Source of the DNA: Maribellus sp. YY47
GTDB taxonomy: Bacteria; Bacteroidota; Bacteroidia; Bacteroidales; Prolixibacteraceae
DNA length: 64,000 nt
Assembly: GCF_023111095.1 (NCBI RefSeq)
Contig: NZ_JALGYW010000016.1
Location: forward strand, 1 to 64,000
Direction: 5' to 3'
The position numbers and the translations under genes were made by a program. Position 1 is the first letter of the stretch. Each line of letters starts with the position of its first letter. The notes beneath the pieces were generated by a model that was not told where the DNA came from, searched no databases, and worked only from the letters and a program-made list of their open reading frames with translations. This document shows positions 25,854 through 33,595 of this stretch, piece after piece.

Positions 25854-26348
25854 TTATTTACTTAGTGCCACCAGATGTTCTTTCCAATGATCCGGAATTT
25901 CCGTTAATTGATATATTTGGAGGCTGGTCTGATCTGCCGTTGTATTTTTAGGGGTAAGTGTTTCAGTGATAAAGTCATCATCGAGTTTATACATTGCACC
26001 TGTGGCTGGGTCAACAATCAGCATTCCGATAAGTCCGCCAAAAAGAATATTTCCCCAATACCATCCGTCAAGCTTGAAGTAAATAGGGACCACTTTTTCT
26101 TCATATCCCGATTTTGAGAATTTAACACTGTAGCTGGCTTTTTTGAAAAAGCCGTCACCTGCCTTAAGATCAACTACAGCAGGAGTGTTTCCATTGTAAA
26201 CTTCTTTTCCTTTTTCTGAGGTAATAGAAATATTTGCTTCAGACGGGGTGCTGTTAATGCTAACGGAATAGATGCTCTTGCTTACAATACTTGCACAACT
26301 GGTAAGTAGCAATACTGCCAGAATAAAGGCTGTTGTTTTTAGTTTCAT
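25854..26348 (-). CDS. Lipoprotein with a PEGA-like domain
   Basis: A 164-residue lipoprotein: the signal peptide ends in the lipobox LLTSC (Cys18), followed by Ala-Ser with no acidic surface-export tract, so a periplasm-facing location is likely. Residues 25-95 (SINSTPSEANISI, GNTPAVVDLKAGDGFF, YSVKFSKSGYEEK) resemble a PEGA-type beta domain. A hydrophobic Gly-rich segment (about 100-115, WGNILFGGLIGMLIVDPATG) follows. I recognise the type but no function. It is monocistronic and convergent with truA. Confidence 0.75.
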   Translation of the reverse strand: MKLKTTAFILAVLLLTSCASIVSKSIYSVSINSTPSEANISITSEKGKEVYNGNTPAVVDLKAGDGFFKKASYSVKFSKSGYEEKVVPIYFKLDGWYWGNILFGGLIGMLIVDPATGAMYKLDDDFITETLTPKNTTADQTSLQIYQLTEIPDHWKEHLVALSK

Positions 26349-26560
26349 TTGATTAGGATTAAAATTAATAATAGTGCCTACTCCCGTTTATAGTCTTGTT
26401 TCGGCGTTTTTCAGACTTTATATCCTTTGATTTTTTGATGATGCAATGAAAAAGATTGTGTGCTTTAATTGTTGTTTATTGAGTTTTCAATTGCAGGTGA
26501 ATATAACGAATTTTCCATTCAAAATTTGGCGGATAAACCAGTGTTATGTAACATAGATTT

Positions 26561-27274
26561 TTACAAATTCACCCCAAACATATAGCCCACAAAGGCTGTC
26601 ATTCCCATGGCTGCCGTTCCCCAAAAGGTAATACGAAGAATGGCTTTCCAGATTTTAGACCCGCCTGTTCGGGCAGAAACGGCTCCCATGACCGCTAGGA
26701 ACAATATCGAAAATGCGTAAAGCGAATATTCCATATGTTTCAGGGGGAAAAAGATGGCGACCAGCACGGGCAAAATTCCTCCGGCCAAAAACGACAGGGC
26801 CGAAGCCAGTGCAGCCTGAATAGGATTCGCCTGGTTGATTTCATGTATGCCTAGTTCGTCGCGCACATGAGCCGCCAATGCGTCATTTTCTGTCATCTCG
26901 GTGGCAACCAGCAGCGCGGTTTCTTTTTTAAGTCCGCGTTTTTCATAAATGGCAGCCAAATAGTTTAATTCTCCAACCGGATCTTCTTCCAACTCCAGTT
27001 TTTCGCGCTCTATGTCTGCTTTTTCCAAGTCGGTTTGCGAACTTACCGAAACATACTCGCCGGCAGCCATCGATAAGGCTCCGGCCACCAGTCCTGCAAC
27101 AGCTGCCAAAACTACAGGTTCGCGGGTACTGCTGGCAGCAGCAACTCCAATGGCAATACTGGCGGTTGATAAAATGCCGTCGTTGGCTCCAAGAACAGCT
27201 GCCCTGAGCCAGTTGCTTCGGTGTACAAAATGCGGTGACAAATAATCGTCGAGGTCAAGTTTGATATGCGCCAT
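26561..27274 (-). CDS. VIT1/CCC1-family metal (Fe2+/Mn2+) transporter
   Basis: A 237-residue membrane protein with about five transmembrane helices. The family motif RAAVLGANDGILSTASIAIG is in helix 1 and SMAAGEYVSVSSQTD leads into a cytoplasmic helical domain rich in Glu (about 85-140, metal-binding in the family). Three C-terminal helices follow. Members export Fe2+ or Mn2+ from the cytoplasm. The start MAHIKLDLDDY at 27274 is preceded by AAAGGAAAA; the frame is open 15 codons upstream but without family similarity. It is a lone gene divergent from the B12 locus. Confidence 0.85.
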   Translation of the reverse strand: MAHIKLDLDDYLSPHFVHRSNWLRAAVLGANDGILSTASIAIGVAAASSTREPVVLAAVAGLVAGALSMAAGEYVSVSSQTDLEKADIEREKLELEEDPVGELNYLAAIYEKRGLKKETALLVATEMTENDALAAHVRDELGIHEINQANPIQAALASALSFLAGGILPVLVAIFFPLKHMEYSLYAFSILFLAVMGAVSARTGGSKIWKAILRITFWGTAAMGMTAFVGYMFGVNL

Positions 27275-27469
27275 TTTTCCTTTCAGTTTTGTTGAATCAA
27301 AAGTGCAAATATTTTTCATTTCTTAATTCCGGCGGAAACAAAGAATCAGGTTTTATTAACAAAGTATAAGCATTCATATAGAATTGTTTGAGCGGTTTTT
27401 CCGGATGAAATGTTTACAATAAACAGCAAAGACCTCAATTATAACAAGCCGGGAAATAAGTTTGATCGC

Positions 27470-27477
27470 TATATTTG
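27470..27477 (+). promoter_or_regulatory. Bacteroidota -7 element of the first cobalamin riboswitch transcript
   Basis: TATATTTG is an exact TAnnTTTG match and lies six bases before the riboswitch P1 strand. No TTTG is found 19-21 bp upstream. Its placement directly before the aptamer supports it as the transcript's promoter. Confidence 0.6.
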
Positions 27478-27482
27478 CTTCC

Positions 27483-27676
27483 GAATTTTGGTTCAAAGCT
27501 CATCAATCATGAGCAAGATGAAAAGGGAATCCGGTGCAAAACCGGAGCTGTACCCGCAGCTGTAAATCCCAATCGCTAAATGCGATTCGTGTTGTTGAAC
27601 TGCAAGCCACTGTCCGTCAGCCGACGGATGGGAAGGCATCAACAACCGGGATAAGCCAGAAGACCTGCCACAATTC
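27483..27676 (+). ncRNA. Cobalamin riboswitch 1 (btuF leader)
   Basis: The conserved cobalamin aptamer is clear: GGGAATCCGGTGCAAAACCG, GCTGTACCCGCAGCTGTAA, GCCACTG, GGGAAGG and the B12 box AGCCAGAAGACCTGCC (27654-27669). P1 can form between GAATTTTGG (27483) and CCACAATTC (27676). It lies in the 5' leader of btuF-btuR and should lower expression when cobalamin is bound. A near-identical leader precedes the btuB-like gene at 29254. Confidence 0.95.
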
Positions 27677-27689
27677 TTAGTTGTTAATT

Positions 27690-27780
27690 AAGCTTCGGGA
27701 TAAAAGCTTGAGAAATATTCGAAAAGTATTTTTCACCGGTTTATCCAAAGCTCCTTAAAAATGTTTATATGAGGAGGTTT
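27690..27780 (+). promoter_or_regulatory. Expression platform of riboswitch 1
   Basis: Two competing pairings are visible. AAGCTT (27690-27695) pairs with AAGCTT (27704-27709), while GGATAAA (27698-27704) is complementary to TTTATCC (27741-27747). Further on, CTCCT and TAAA upstream of the ATG can pair with TTTA and AGGAG just before and after it, leaving the start codon in a bulge. The same elements recur in leader 2. No U-run terminator is seen, so control of translation is the better inference. Confidence 0.5.
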
Positions 27781-28575
27781 GTAGTATTTTTTCTTTTGCT
27801 GGTTTCAGTTTCTGTGTTTTCACAGGATGCGAAACGGATTGTATCGCTTGCTCCGTCGGTAACCGATAATATTTACCTGATCGGAGGAGAAACGAAGTTG
27901 GTGGGCTGCACCAGCTATTGCACAAAAGCAGTGAGTGACGGAATTCAACAGGTTGGATCGGCCGTTCAGGTAAATGTTGAAAAGGTTTTTTCACTTCATC
28001 CTGATTTGGTTATTACGATGAAACTGACCAAGCCGCAGGATATCGAAAGCCTGCGAAAATTGGGGATAAAGGTGGAAGTGATGGAAACCCCCCGGAGCTT
28101 TGAAGAGATTTGTGCGCAAACGATGCACCTGGCCGGTTTGTTGGGATTGACAGCCCAAGCCGGTGAGATTGTTACTGCCGCAAAAAATCGGGTCGCGGAA
28201 ATCAAGCATGAGTCATGTTCTTTACCGGCCACGAAAGTCTTTTTTCAGATTGGTGCCAACCCGATTTACACGGTACTTCAGCATACGTATTTAAACGACT
28301 TTATCACGTTTTGCAATGCACAAAATATTGCTGAGGGGTTAACGGTTGGAACCGTATCGAGGGAAAGTGTTTTACTAAAGGCTCCCGATGTGATCATTAT
28401 TGCCGAAATGGGCGGTTACGGCAAAACCGAAAAGGAAATATGGGAGACTTATCGTTCGATTCCGGCGGTAAAAAACAAAAAAGTATGTTTGATTTCCTCG
28501 GAAACGTCGTGTAGCCCGACTCCCGCAAATTTTGTAAGCGCATTGGAGGATGTTTTTCAATTTATAAACGACTAG
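27769..28575 (+). CDS. btuF: Periplasmic cobalamin-binding protein BtuF-like
   Basis: A 268-residue exported protein (signal peptide ending VSVFSQ) with the class III substrate-binding fold: KRIVSLAPSVTDNIYLIGG, VNVEKVFSLHPDLVI and a C-terminal TPANFVSALEDVF. Control by a cobalamin riboswitch makes corrinoid the likely ligand. BtuC and BtuD are not in the window. The gene begins MRRFV, a word that is identical in DNA to the start of the btuB-like gene because the leader duplication runs into the coding region. btuR follows after four bases. Confidence 0.88.
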   Translation: MRRFVVFFLLLVSVSVFSQDAKRIVSLAPSVTDNIYLIGGETKLVGCTSYCTKAVSDGIQQVGSAVQVNVEKVFSLHPDLVITMKLTKPQDIESLRKLGIKVEVMETPRSFEEICAQTMHLAGLLGLTAQAGEIVTAAKNRVAEIKHESCSLPATKVFFQIGANPIYTVLQHTYLNDFITFCNAQNIAEGLTVGTVSRESVLLKAPDVIIIAEMGGYGKTEKEIWETYRSIPAVKNKKVCLISSETSCSPTPANFVSALEDVFQFIND

Positions 28576-28579
28576 GGAA

Positions 28580-29107
28580 ATGGAAAAGGGATTGGTACAT
28601 ATTTACACCGGCGATGGAAAAGGAAAAACAAGTGCAGCGGTTGGTTTGGCTATTCGGGCCTACGGACATGATTTAAACGTTGCTTATGCCTGTTTCCTGA
28701 AGCGACCTGGTTTGTACGGTTATAACGAGATAAATGTGCTGCGAAAACTCGGTGCAATGGTATTTGTTTTTACCGAAGGGCATCCGTTTTTTAACCGGAG
28801 TATTAACCTGGAAAAATTAAAACAGGATATCGAAATTGCCTTGCAACAACTTCAGTTGCTTATTCATTCAGAAAAGACCGACTTGCTGATTATGGATGAA
28901 ATACTGGTAGCTGTAAGGGATGGCTTCCTGGAAGAGCAAAGACTAATCGATTTTATCGGGGATAAACCCGCGACCTGCGAACTGGTGCTTACCGGAAGGG
29001 GAGCTACACCCGGATTAAAGGAAACGGCGGATTATGTTACAAATTTAACCAAGGAAAAACATCCCTTCGACCGGGGAATCCGTAGCCGGGAAGGAATAGA
29101 GTATTGA
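28580..29107 (+). CDS. btuR: Cob(I)alamin / cob(I)yrinic acid a,c-diamide adenosyltransferase
   Basis: Transfers the 5'-deoxyadenosyl group of ATP to reduced corrinoids. The 175-residue protein has the P-loop GDGKGKTSAAVGLAIRAYG, the ACFLKRPG segment and a Walker B-like LLIMDEILVAV followed by LVLTGRG, all typical of the CobA/CobO/BtuR family. It sits four bases after btuF in the riboswitch-controlled unit, so uptake and adenosylation are co-regulated. Confidence 0.93.
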   Translation: MEKGLVHIYTGDGKGKTSAAVGLAIRAYGHDLNVAYACFLKRPGLYGYNEINVLRKLGAMVFVFTEGHPFFNRSINLEKLKQDIEIALQQLQLLIHSEKTDLLIMDEILVAVRDGFLEEQRLIDFIGDKPATCELVLTGRGATPGLKETADYVTNLTKEKHPFDRGIRSREGIEY

Positions 29108-29216
29108 TTGATTTTCAGAATAAAAGATAGCAGGGGATTGGTTTTGCTGACCTTTAAAATTTCGAGTTTTGCCGAATAAAACATTGTTAACAAAAGAAGG
29201 AAACAATGAACAATCC

Positions 29217-29248
29217 TTGCACAGAAGAAAAGTTTGTGTTTATCTTTG
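29217..29248 (+). promoter_or_regulatory. Promoter of the second cobalamin riboswitch transcript
   Basis: TTGC (29217-29220), a 20-bp spacer and TATCTTTG (29241-29248) fit the Bacteroidota -33/-7 layout. The -7 element is exact and lies five bases before the aptamer. Confidence 0.65.
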
Positions 29249-29253
29249 TCGGT

Positions 29254-29448
29254 GAATTTTGGTTCGACTGTTCATGTATCATGAACTCGATGAAAAGGGA
29301 ATCCGGTGTAAAACCGGAGCTGTACCCGCAGCTGTAAGTTCCAATCGCTAAAAGCGATTTGTGTTGTTGAACTACAAGCCACTTTTCCGTATAAGCGGAG
29401 AGGGAAGGCATCAACAACCGGAGCAAGCCAGAAGACCTGCCACAATTC
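29254..29448 (+). ncRNA. Cobalamin riboswitch 2 (btuB leader)
   Basis: The same aptamer elements as riboswitch 1 occur: GGGAATCCGGTGTAAAACCG, ACCCGCAGCTGTAA, GAGGGAAGGC and the B12 box AGCCAGAAGACCTGCC. The aptamer and following platform are nearly identical to 27483-27769; the distance from P1 to the ATG is 288 against 286 bp. Differences are concentrated in peripheral stems such as the one after GCCACT. Confidence 0.95.
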
Positions 29449-29454
29449 CTGTTA

Positions 29455-29553
29455 AATAATTAAGCTTCGGGATAAAAGCTTGAGAAATATTCGAAAAAGT
29501 ATTTTTCACCAGTTTATCCAAAGCTCCTTAAAAAATTTTATATGAGGAGGTTT
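29455..29553 (+). promoter_or_regulatory. Expression platform of riboswitch 2
   Basis: It repeats the platform of leader 1: AAGCTT/AAGCTT, GGATAAA/TTTATCC, then CTCCT-TAAA before and TTTA-TATG-AGGAG around the start codon. The four-base loop between TAAA and TTTA differs (AAAT here, AATG in copy 1) while both stems are kept, which supports real pairing. Confidence 0.5.
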
Positions 29554-31473
29554 GTAATTTTTGGGATTTTAATGTTGGCTTCGGTCTGTGTTTTTGGCCA
29601 GGGGCTATTTACCGTGTTCGACACGGTTCACATTGGTGAGGTTGTTAGCTACGGGAGTTTGCAAAAGTACCAGTCGGGTGCGAAAATTGAGCAGATCAGT
29701 ACCCGTCAGTTTGAGCAATCAAAAGACGGAAACCTGGAGCAGCTGCTTTCGCGTACCCTGCCGATTGCGTTTAAGGCCGACGCAGGTGGTTTAGCTACCA
29801 TTCGTATTCGCGGATCGGCTCCCGATCACACCAGCATCAATTTTGGAGGAATAAACATTAACTCGCTTACCCTTGGTCAGACAAACGTAAGTAACGTTCC
29901 GCTTTATTTGTTCGACAACGTAAGCGTTCAGTTTGGCAGCGCCAGTTCTGTCAACGGATCGGGTAGTATTGGCGGTGCCATTCATTTGGGGATTCAAAAT
30001 AAGTGGACCGATGGTTTTCGGGGAGAAGCCCGTGTATCTCATGGTTCGTTTGGCGAACAATTGTACGGCACAAAATTGTTTTTTGGAAATGGAAAGTTTG
30101 AGTCAGGAACACGCTTTTATTATTACGCCAAAAAGAACAATTTCCCGTTTATGAATCCTAACTACCGCGATTTTGAAAACCAGATCTTCGAAATAAAAGA
30201 CCGGCAGCAAAACGCCAATGTCGAGAATTATGGCCTTTTGCAGGAATTAAACTACCGTTTTAACCGGGATGAATATTTTACTTTCAATATTTGGCTCGAA
30301 AAAGACTGGCATTTGATTCAGCAAAATATGCAAACCAATCTTTCCAGTCCCGAAATGAGGGAGGATTTAACTGACGATCATATTCGGGCTTTGGCAGCCT
30401 ATAAAAACCGGAAGAAGCCATTCAAATTTGAGATTAGTGGCGGTTATGTGTACGATAATTCTGTGAACAATCATAATACCGCCGATACCATTCAAACACA
30501 GCGTATTATTGGAGAGGCATTTGCCGAACACGATTTCAGGAAAAATGCGAGCTACAAAGTAGGGGCAAAGGCAACCCGGATTTACCCTACTGTTTATGCT
30601 TATTCCGCCTCGCTGGATCACGAGGACAGAATTGACTTTTATGCTTCGTATTACCAGCGCTTTTTTCAGAAACTGACAGCCACGGTAAATCTTCGGCAGG
30701 GATTTGTTACGGGTTTCGATGTGCCTTTCACTCCTGCCTTGGGACTGAGTTATCTCGCTTTTTCAAAAGAGAAATATGTTTTGAGCATCAGCGGAAATAT
30801 CTCGCGCAGCTATCGTGTTCCAACGTTTAACGATCGTTTTTGGGTTCCGGGTGGAGATCCGGATTTAAAGCCTGAAAAAGGAATGAGTTATGAGTTGGGA
30901 GCCAAATGGAGTTACTGCACTGCAGGCGTTTCCGGAAATATACAGGTAAATGCCTTTTGGATGGATGTTGATAACTGGTTGCTTTGGAAAAATGGCGGGG
31001 CATTCTGGTATGCTGAAAATGTTCAGAAAGTGGAAAGTAAGGGAATCGAATTAATGACCGACTGGCATTACCAAATTTTGGGATTGTCTTTTGAATCGGG
31101 GCTGAATTATTCATACAACCCGGCAGAAAGGGTAGAATCGATCAACGAAACAAACGCTTTGAACCGGCAACTGGAATATGTTCCCCTGCACAGCGGAAAT
31201 ATTTATACCACGGCCAACCTCCATTCATTCGATTTTACAATCGACGGAAGATATTCCGATAGCATGTACACCGACGAAGAAGTGAAAAATGTGCTTGATC
31301 CCTACTTTCTTTTAAATGCAACAGTCGGATACAAACTCAAAATAAATGATCAAAATAAACTACGTATTTCAGGAATGGTAAGAAACCTGCTTGATACTGC
31401 TTATCAAACAAGCTGGGGATATGCTATGCCGGGAATCAATTACAGAATAAGTGTTACATACAATTTTAAATAA
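29542..31473 (+). CDS. btuB: TonB-dependent receptor, BtuB-like
   Basis: A 643-residue outer-membrane receptor: signal peptide (MRRFVIFGILMLASVCVFG), plug domain (about 45-165 with LATIRIRGSAPDHTSINFGG and GSIGGAIHLG) and a 22-strand-type barrel ending in ISVTYNFK with the terminal aromatic-x-Phe-Lys pattern near the C-terminus. Riboswitch control points to corrinoid uptake. It forms a unit with the surface lipoprotein gene 25 bp downstream. No carboxypeptidase-like N-terminal extension is present, in contrast to SusC-type receptors. Confidence 0.9.
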   Translation: MRRFVIFGILMLASVCVFGQGLFTVFDTVHIGEVVSYGSLQKYQSGAKIEQISTRQFEQSKDGNLEQLLSRTLPIAFKADAGGLATIRIRGSAPDHTSINFGGININSLTLGQTNVSNVPLYLFDNVSVQFGSASSVNGSGSIGGAIHLGIQNKWTDGFRGEARVSHGSFGEQLYGTKLFFGNGKFESGTRFYYYAKKNNFPFMNPNYRDFENQIFEIKDRQQNANVENYGLLQELNYRFNRDEYFTFNIWLEKDWHLIQQNMQTNLSSPEMREDLTDDHIRALAAYKNRKKPFKFEISGGYVYDNSVNNHNTADTIQTQRIIGEAFAEHDFRKNASYKVGAKATRIYPTVYAYSASLDHEDRIDFYASYYQRFFQKLTATVNLRQGFVTGFDVPFTPALGLSYLAFSKEKYVLSISGNISRSYRVPTFNDRFWVPGGDPDLKPEKGMSYELGAKWSYCTAGVSGNIQVNAFWMDVDNWLLWKNGGAFWYAENVQKVESKGIELMTDWHYQILGLSFESGLNYSYNPAERVESINETNALNRQLEYVPLHSGNIYTTANLHSFDFTIDGRYSDSMYTDEEVKNVLDPYFLLNATVGYKLKINDQNKLRISGMVRNLLDTAYQTSWGYAMPGINYRISVTYNFK

Positions 31474-31498
31474 TCAACCTTTCAATAATTTACGAATA

Positions 31499-32818
31499 AT
31501 GAAAAAATTAAATTTTAGAATCTGGGCGCTACTGGTTTTGGCCACAGCATTTTTTACTGCTTGTACCGACGATGACGACCCAAAAGATGTAAAAGCTTGT
31601 TTTACTTTTTCTCCTGAAGAAAATATTCGCGTTGGAGATACTGTATATTTCTCCAACTGCTCGCAGGAAGCAACTGAATATGCCTGGAATTTCGGTGGTT
31701 CGGAAACTTCAAGCGAAGCCGAACCGTTTCATGTTTTTACTGAACCGGGAAGTTACGAAGTAAGTCTGGTTGCTACAAACGGAAGCCTGCAGAATAAAGC
31801 AACTTCCACAATTGAAGTTACTGCTGATCTGGCGTTTATTATCAATGCCGGAAGCTGGTCGGGCGATAAGTCAACCATTACAGCTTATAATAAATACGCT
31901 GATGAGGTGATCAACGGCTACTACAAATCGGCCAACGGACTTGACATTGTATCCAACATTCAGTTTGCCTACCATTACAACGGAAATATCTATTTTATGG
32001 GGAATGAAGTGGATGAAGTTTTCTATGTGAACGAAAATACTTTTGTGCAAACCAAAAACTCGATTAATGAAAACATTGTATCGCCGCGATATTGCCAGGG
32101 AAAAGGCAATTACCTGTATGTTTCGTGTTGGGGCGGAAGTGTTTGGGCCGATCAAAGTGTGTCGTATATCGCAAAAGTTAACGTGACTACCAACACGGTA
32201 GAAAAGAAAATTCCAATGGCAGGTGGGCCGGAAGGACTCGCCATTGCCAACAATAAACTGTACGCTGCCCTGAATTACAAAGACAGCGTGGCCGTAATGG
32301 ATTTGACAACAGAGGCAATTTCATACATTGCTTTACCTGCCGGAAATACACCTTCTTATTTTGAAAAAGATAATCACGATAACCTCTACCTGAACCTGGG
32401 AAGAAGATTGTCAGACTACACTACTCAAACCGGATTAGGATACATAAACACCACTACCGATCAGATCGAAGCAACATTTTCGCTGGATGGTGTAAGCAGT
32501 ACTTCGTATGTGGATGTTATGGCCTTCAATGCCGATTTTTCCAAAATTTATGTGATGACATCGGGTTTTGATGCCAACTGGAATGTGAGCGGGAGTGTGG
32601 CCGTTTTTGATGTGGCTACCAAAACTTTTGACGCCAGCAATCTGGTGGAAGGTATTTCAGGAATCAATGGTGTTGGCTTTTACGACGATAAAGTGATGTA
32701 TTTCGTTGCGCCAAGTGTTACCGGAAACGGAAAAATGGTGGCCTACCGTGAAGATGGAACCAAATTAAAGGAATATGGAACCGGTATTGCTCCGTTTATG
32801 ATTCTTTCAGCAGAATAA
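31499..32818 (+). CDS. PKD and beta-propeller surface lipoprotein, BtuG-like candidate
   Basis: A 439-residue lipoprotein from MKKLNFRIWALL. The lipobox FFTAC gives Cys22, followed by Thr-Asp-Asp-Asp-Asp, which fits the Bacteroidota lipoprotein export signal for surface display. A PKD domain spans about 35-105 (YFSNCSQEATEYAWNFGGS, FTEPGSYEVSLVA). The rest (115-439) is a repeated YncE-like propeller with GGPEGLAIANNKLYAALNY and MDLTTEAIS-type blades. In Bacteroides the propeller lipoprotein BtuG binds cobalamin and caps BtuB; location beside btuB under a B12 riboswitch suggests the same role here. The added PKD domain is distinctive. An open frame extends 16 codons upstream without signal-peptide character. 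Confidence 0.8.
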   Translation: MKKLNFRIWALLVLATAFFTACTDDDDPKDVKACFTFSPEENIRVGDTVYFSNCSQEATEYAWNFGGSETSSEAEPFHVFTEPGSYEVSLVATNGSLQNKATSTIEVTADLAFIINAGSWSGDKSTITAYNKYADEVINGYYKSANGLDIVSNIQFAYHYNGNIYFMGNEVDEVFYVNENTFVQTKNSINENIVSPRYCQGKGNYLYVSCWGGSVWADQSVSYIAKVNVTTNTVEKKIPMAGGPEGLAIANNKLYAALNYKDSVAVMDLTTEAISYIALPAGNTPSYFEKDNHDNLYLNLGRRLSDYTTQTGLGYINTTTDQIEATFSLDGVSSTSYVDVMAFNADFSKIYVMTSGFDANWNVSGSVAVFDVATKTFDASNLVEGISGINGVGFYDDKVMYFVAPSVTGNGKMVAYREDGTKLKEYGTGIAPFMILSAE

Positions 32819-32850
32819 GAATAGTAAAGTTTTTTTTGAAAATCGCAGAA

Positions 32851-32891
32851 ACCGGAATATCGCGGTCGTTCAAGGCCGCTCCCGGTTTTTT
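32851..32891 (+). terminator. Intrinsic terminator after the btuB unit
   Basis: ACCGG pairs with CCGGT and, inside, GCGGTC with GGCCGC, followed by TTTTTT. It lies about 30 bp after the lipoprotein stop. Confidence 0.75.
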
Positions 32892-32936
32892 AGAATGAAA
32901 TATTGCGACAAAATTTAAAATATGATTGCTTAATTG

Positions 32937-32987
32937 GGTACTGAAAAGTACCGGATTGTGAAATTGCCCCCGACAGCGGTCGGGGGC
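32937..32987 (+). promoter_or_regulatory. Two hairpins in the cobU leader
   Basis: A small hairpin GGTACT-GAAA-AGTACC (32937-32952) is followed by a very stable one with nine-base arms GCCCCCGAC and GTCGGGGGC around AGCG (32966-32987). The second ends in TTTTAC only 16 bp before the cobU ATG. It may be a terminator/attenuator or a REP-type element. Confidence 0.5.
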
Positions 32988-33002
32988 TTTTACTACTGAA
33001 GT

Positions 33003-33569
33003 ATGGCTGAAATTATTTTTGTTACAGGCGGGCAACGTTCGGGGAAAAGCAGCTACGGACAAACTTTGGCCGAGCAACGTTCTGATGCTCCGGTTTATCT
33101 GGCAACAGCACACATTTGGGACGAAGACTTTCAACAGCGCGTTAACCGTCATAAATCGGATCGCGGACAACAGTGGACCACACTGGAAGAGGAGGTAGAA
33201 ATAAGTAAGCTGGATCTCGATGGGAAAGTTGTATTGCTCGACTGCATTACGCTTTGGCTCACTAATATTTTTTACCAAAACAACAGCGATGTGAACGGGA
33301 GTCTGGAGCTGGCAAAAGCCGAATGGAACCGCTTGCTAAAGCAGGATTTTACCGCCATTGTAGTCAGCAATGAATTGGGGATGGGGGTTCATCCCGAAAA
33401 TGAACTGGCCCGAAAATTTGCCGACCTGCAGGGCTGGATGAATCAGTACATCGCTTCTTTAGCCAATGAAGTAGTGCTGATGGTTTCAGGAATACCCGTA
33501 AAAATCAAAGCCTCCTCCGGCCCCTCCAAAGGAGGGGAGTACGAGACATCACATGTATTTAATTCATAA
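33003..33569 (+). CDS. cobU: Adenosylcobinamide kinase / adenosylcobinamide-phosphate guanylyltransferase
   Basis: Phosphorylates adenosylcobinamide and adds GMP to give AdoCbi-GDP. The 188-residue protein has the P-loop VTGGQRSGKSSYG, the guanylylated-His segment RVNRHKSDRG, VVLLDCITLWLTN and VSNELGMGVHPEN. Family proteins normally end near VSGIPVKIK; here 15 further residues (ASSGPSKGG and so on) are encoded by a CCCCTCC/GGAGGGG inverted repeat at 33521-33537, a likely in-frame repeat extension. It heads a cobU-cobT pair. Confidence 0.93.
   Translation: MAEIIFVTGGQRSGKSSYGQTLAEQRSDAPVYLATAHIWDEDFQQRVNRHKSDRGQQWTTLEEEVEISKLDLDGKVVLLDCITLWLTNIFYQNNSDVNGSLELAKAEWNRLLKQDFTAIVVSNELGMGVHPENELARKFADLQGWMNQYIASLANEVVLMVSGIPVKIKASSGPSKGGEYETSHVFNS
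33521..33537. repeat. Inverted repeat forming the cobU 3' end
   Basis: Arms CCCCTCC and GGAGGGG flank AAA, within CTCCGGCCCCTCCAAAGG. The sequence type is a familiar dispersed element in Bacteroidota. It encodes part of the CobU C-terminal extension. Confidence 0.55.
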
Positions 33570-33595
33570 ATGCCAAAATAATAAACCTTATTAAA

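Noticed and set aside
29187-29426. Minus-strand frame of 79 codons over the second riboswitch
   Set aside because: It overlaps a clear cobalamin aptamer and promoter on the other strand and has no homologous frame over riboswitch 1.
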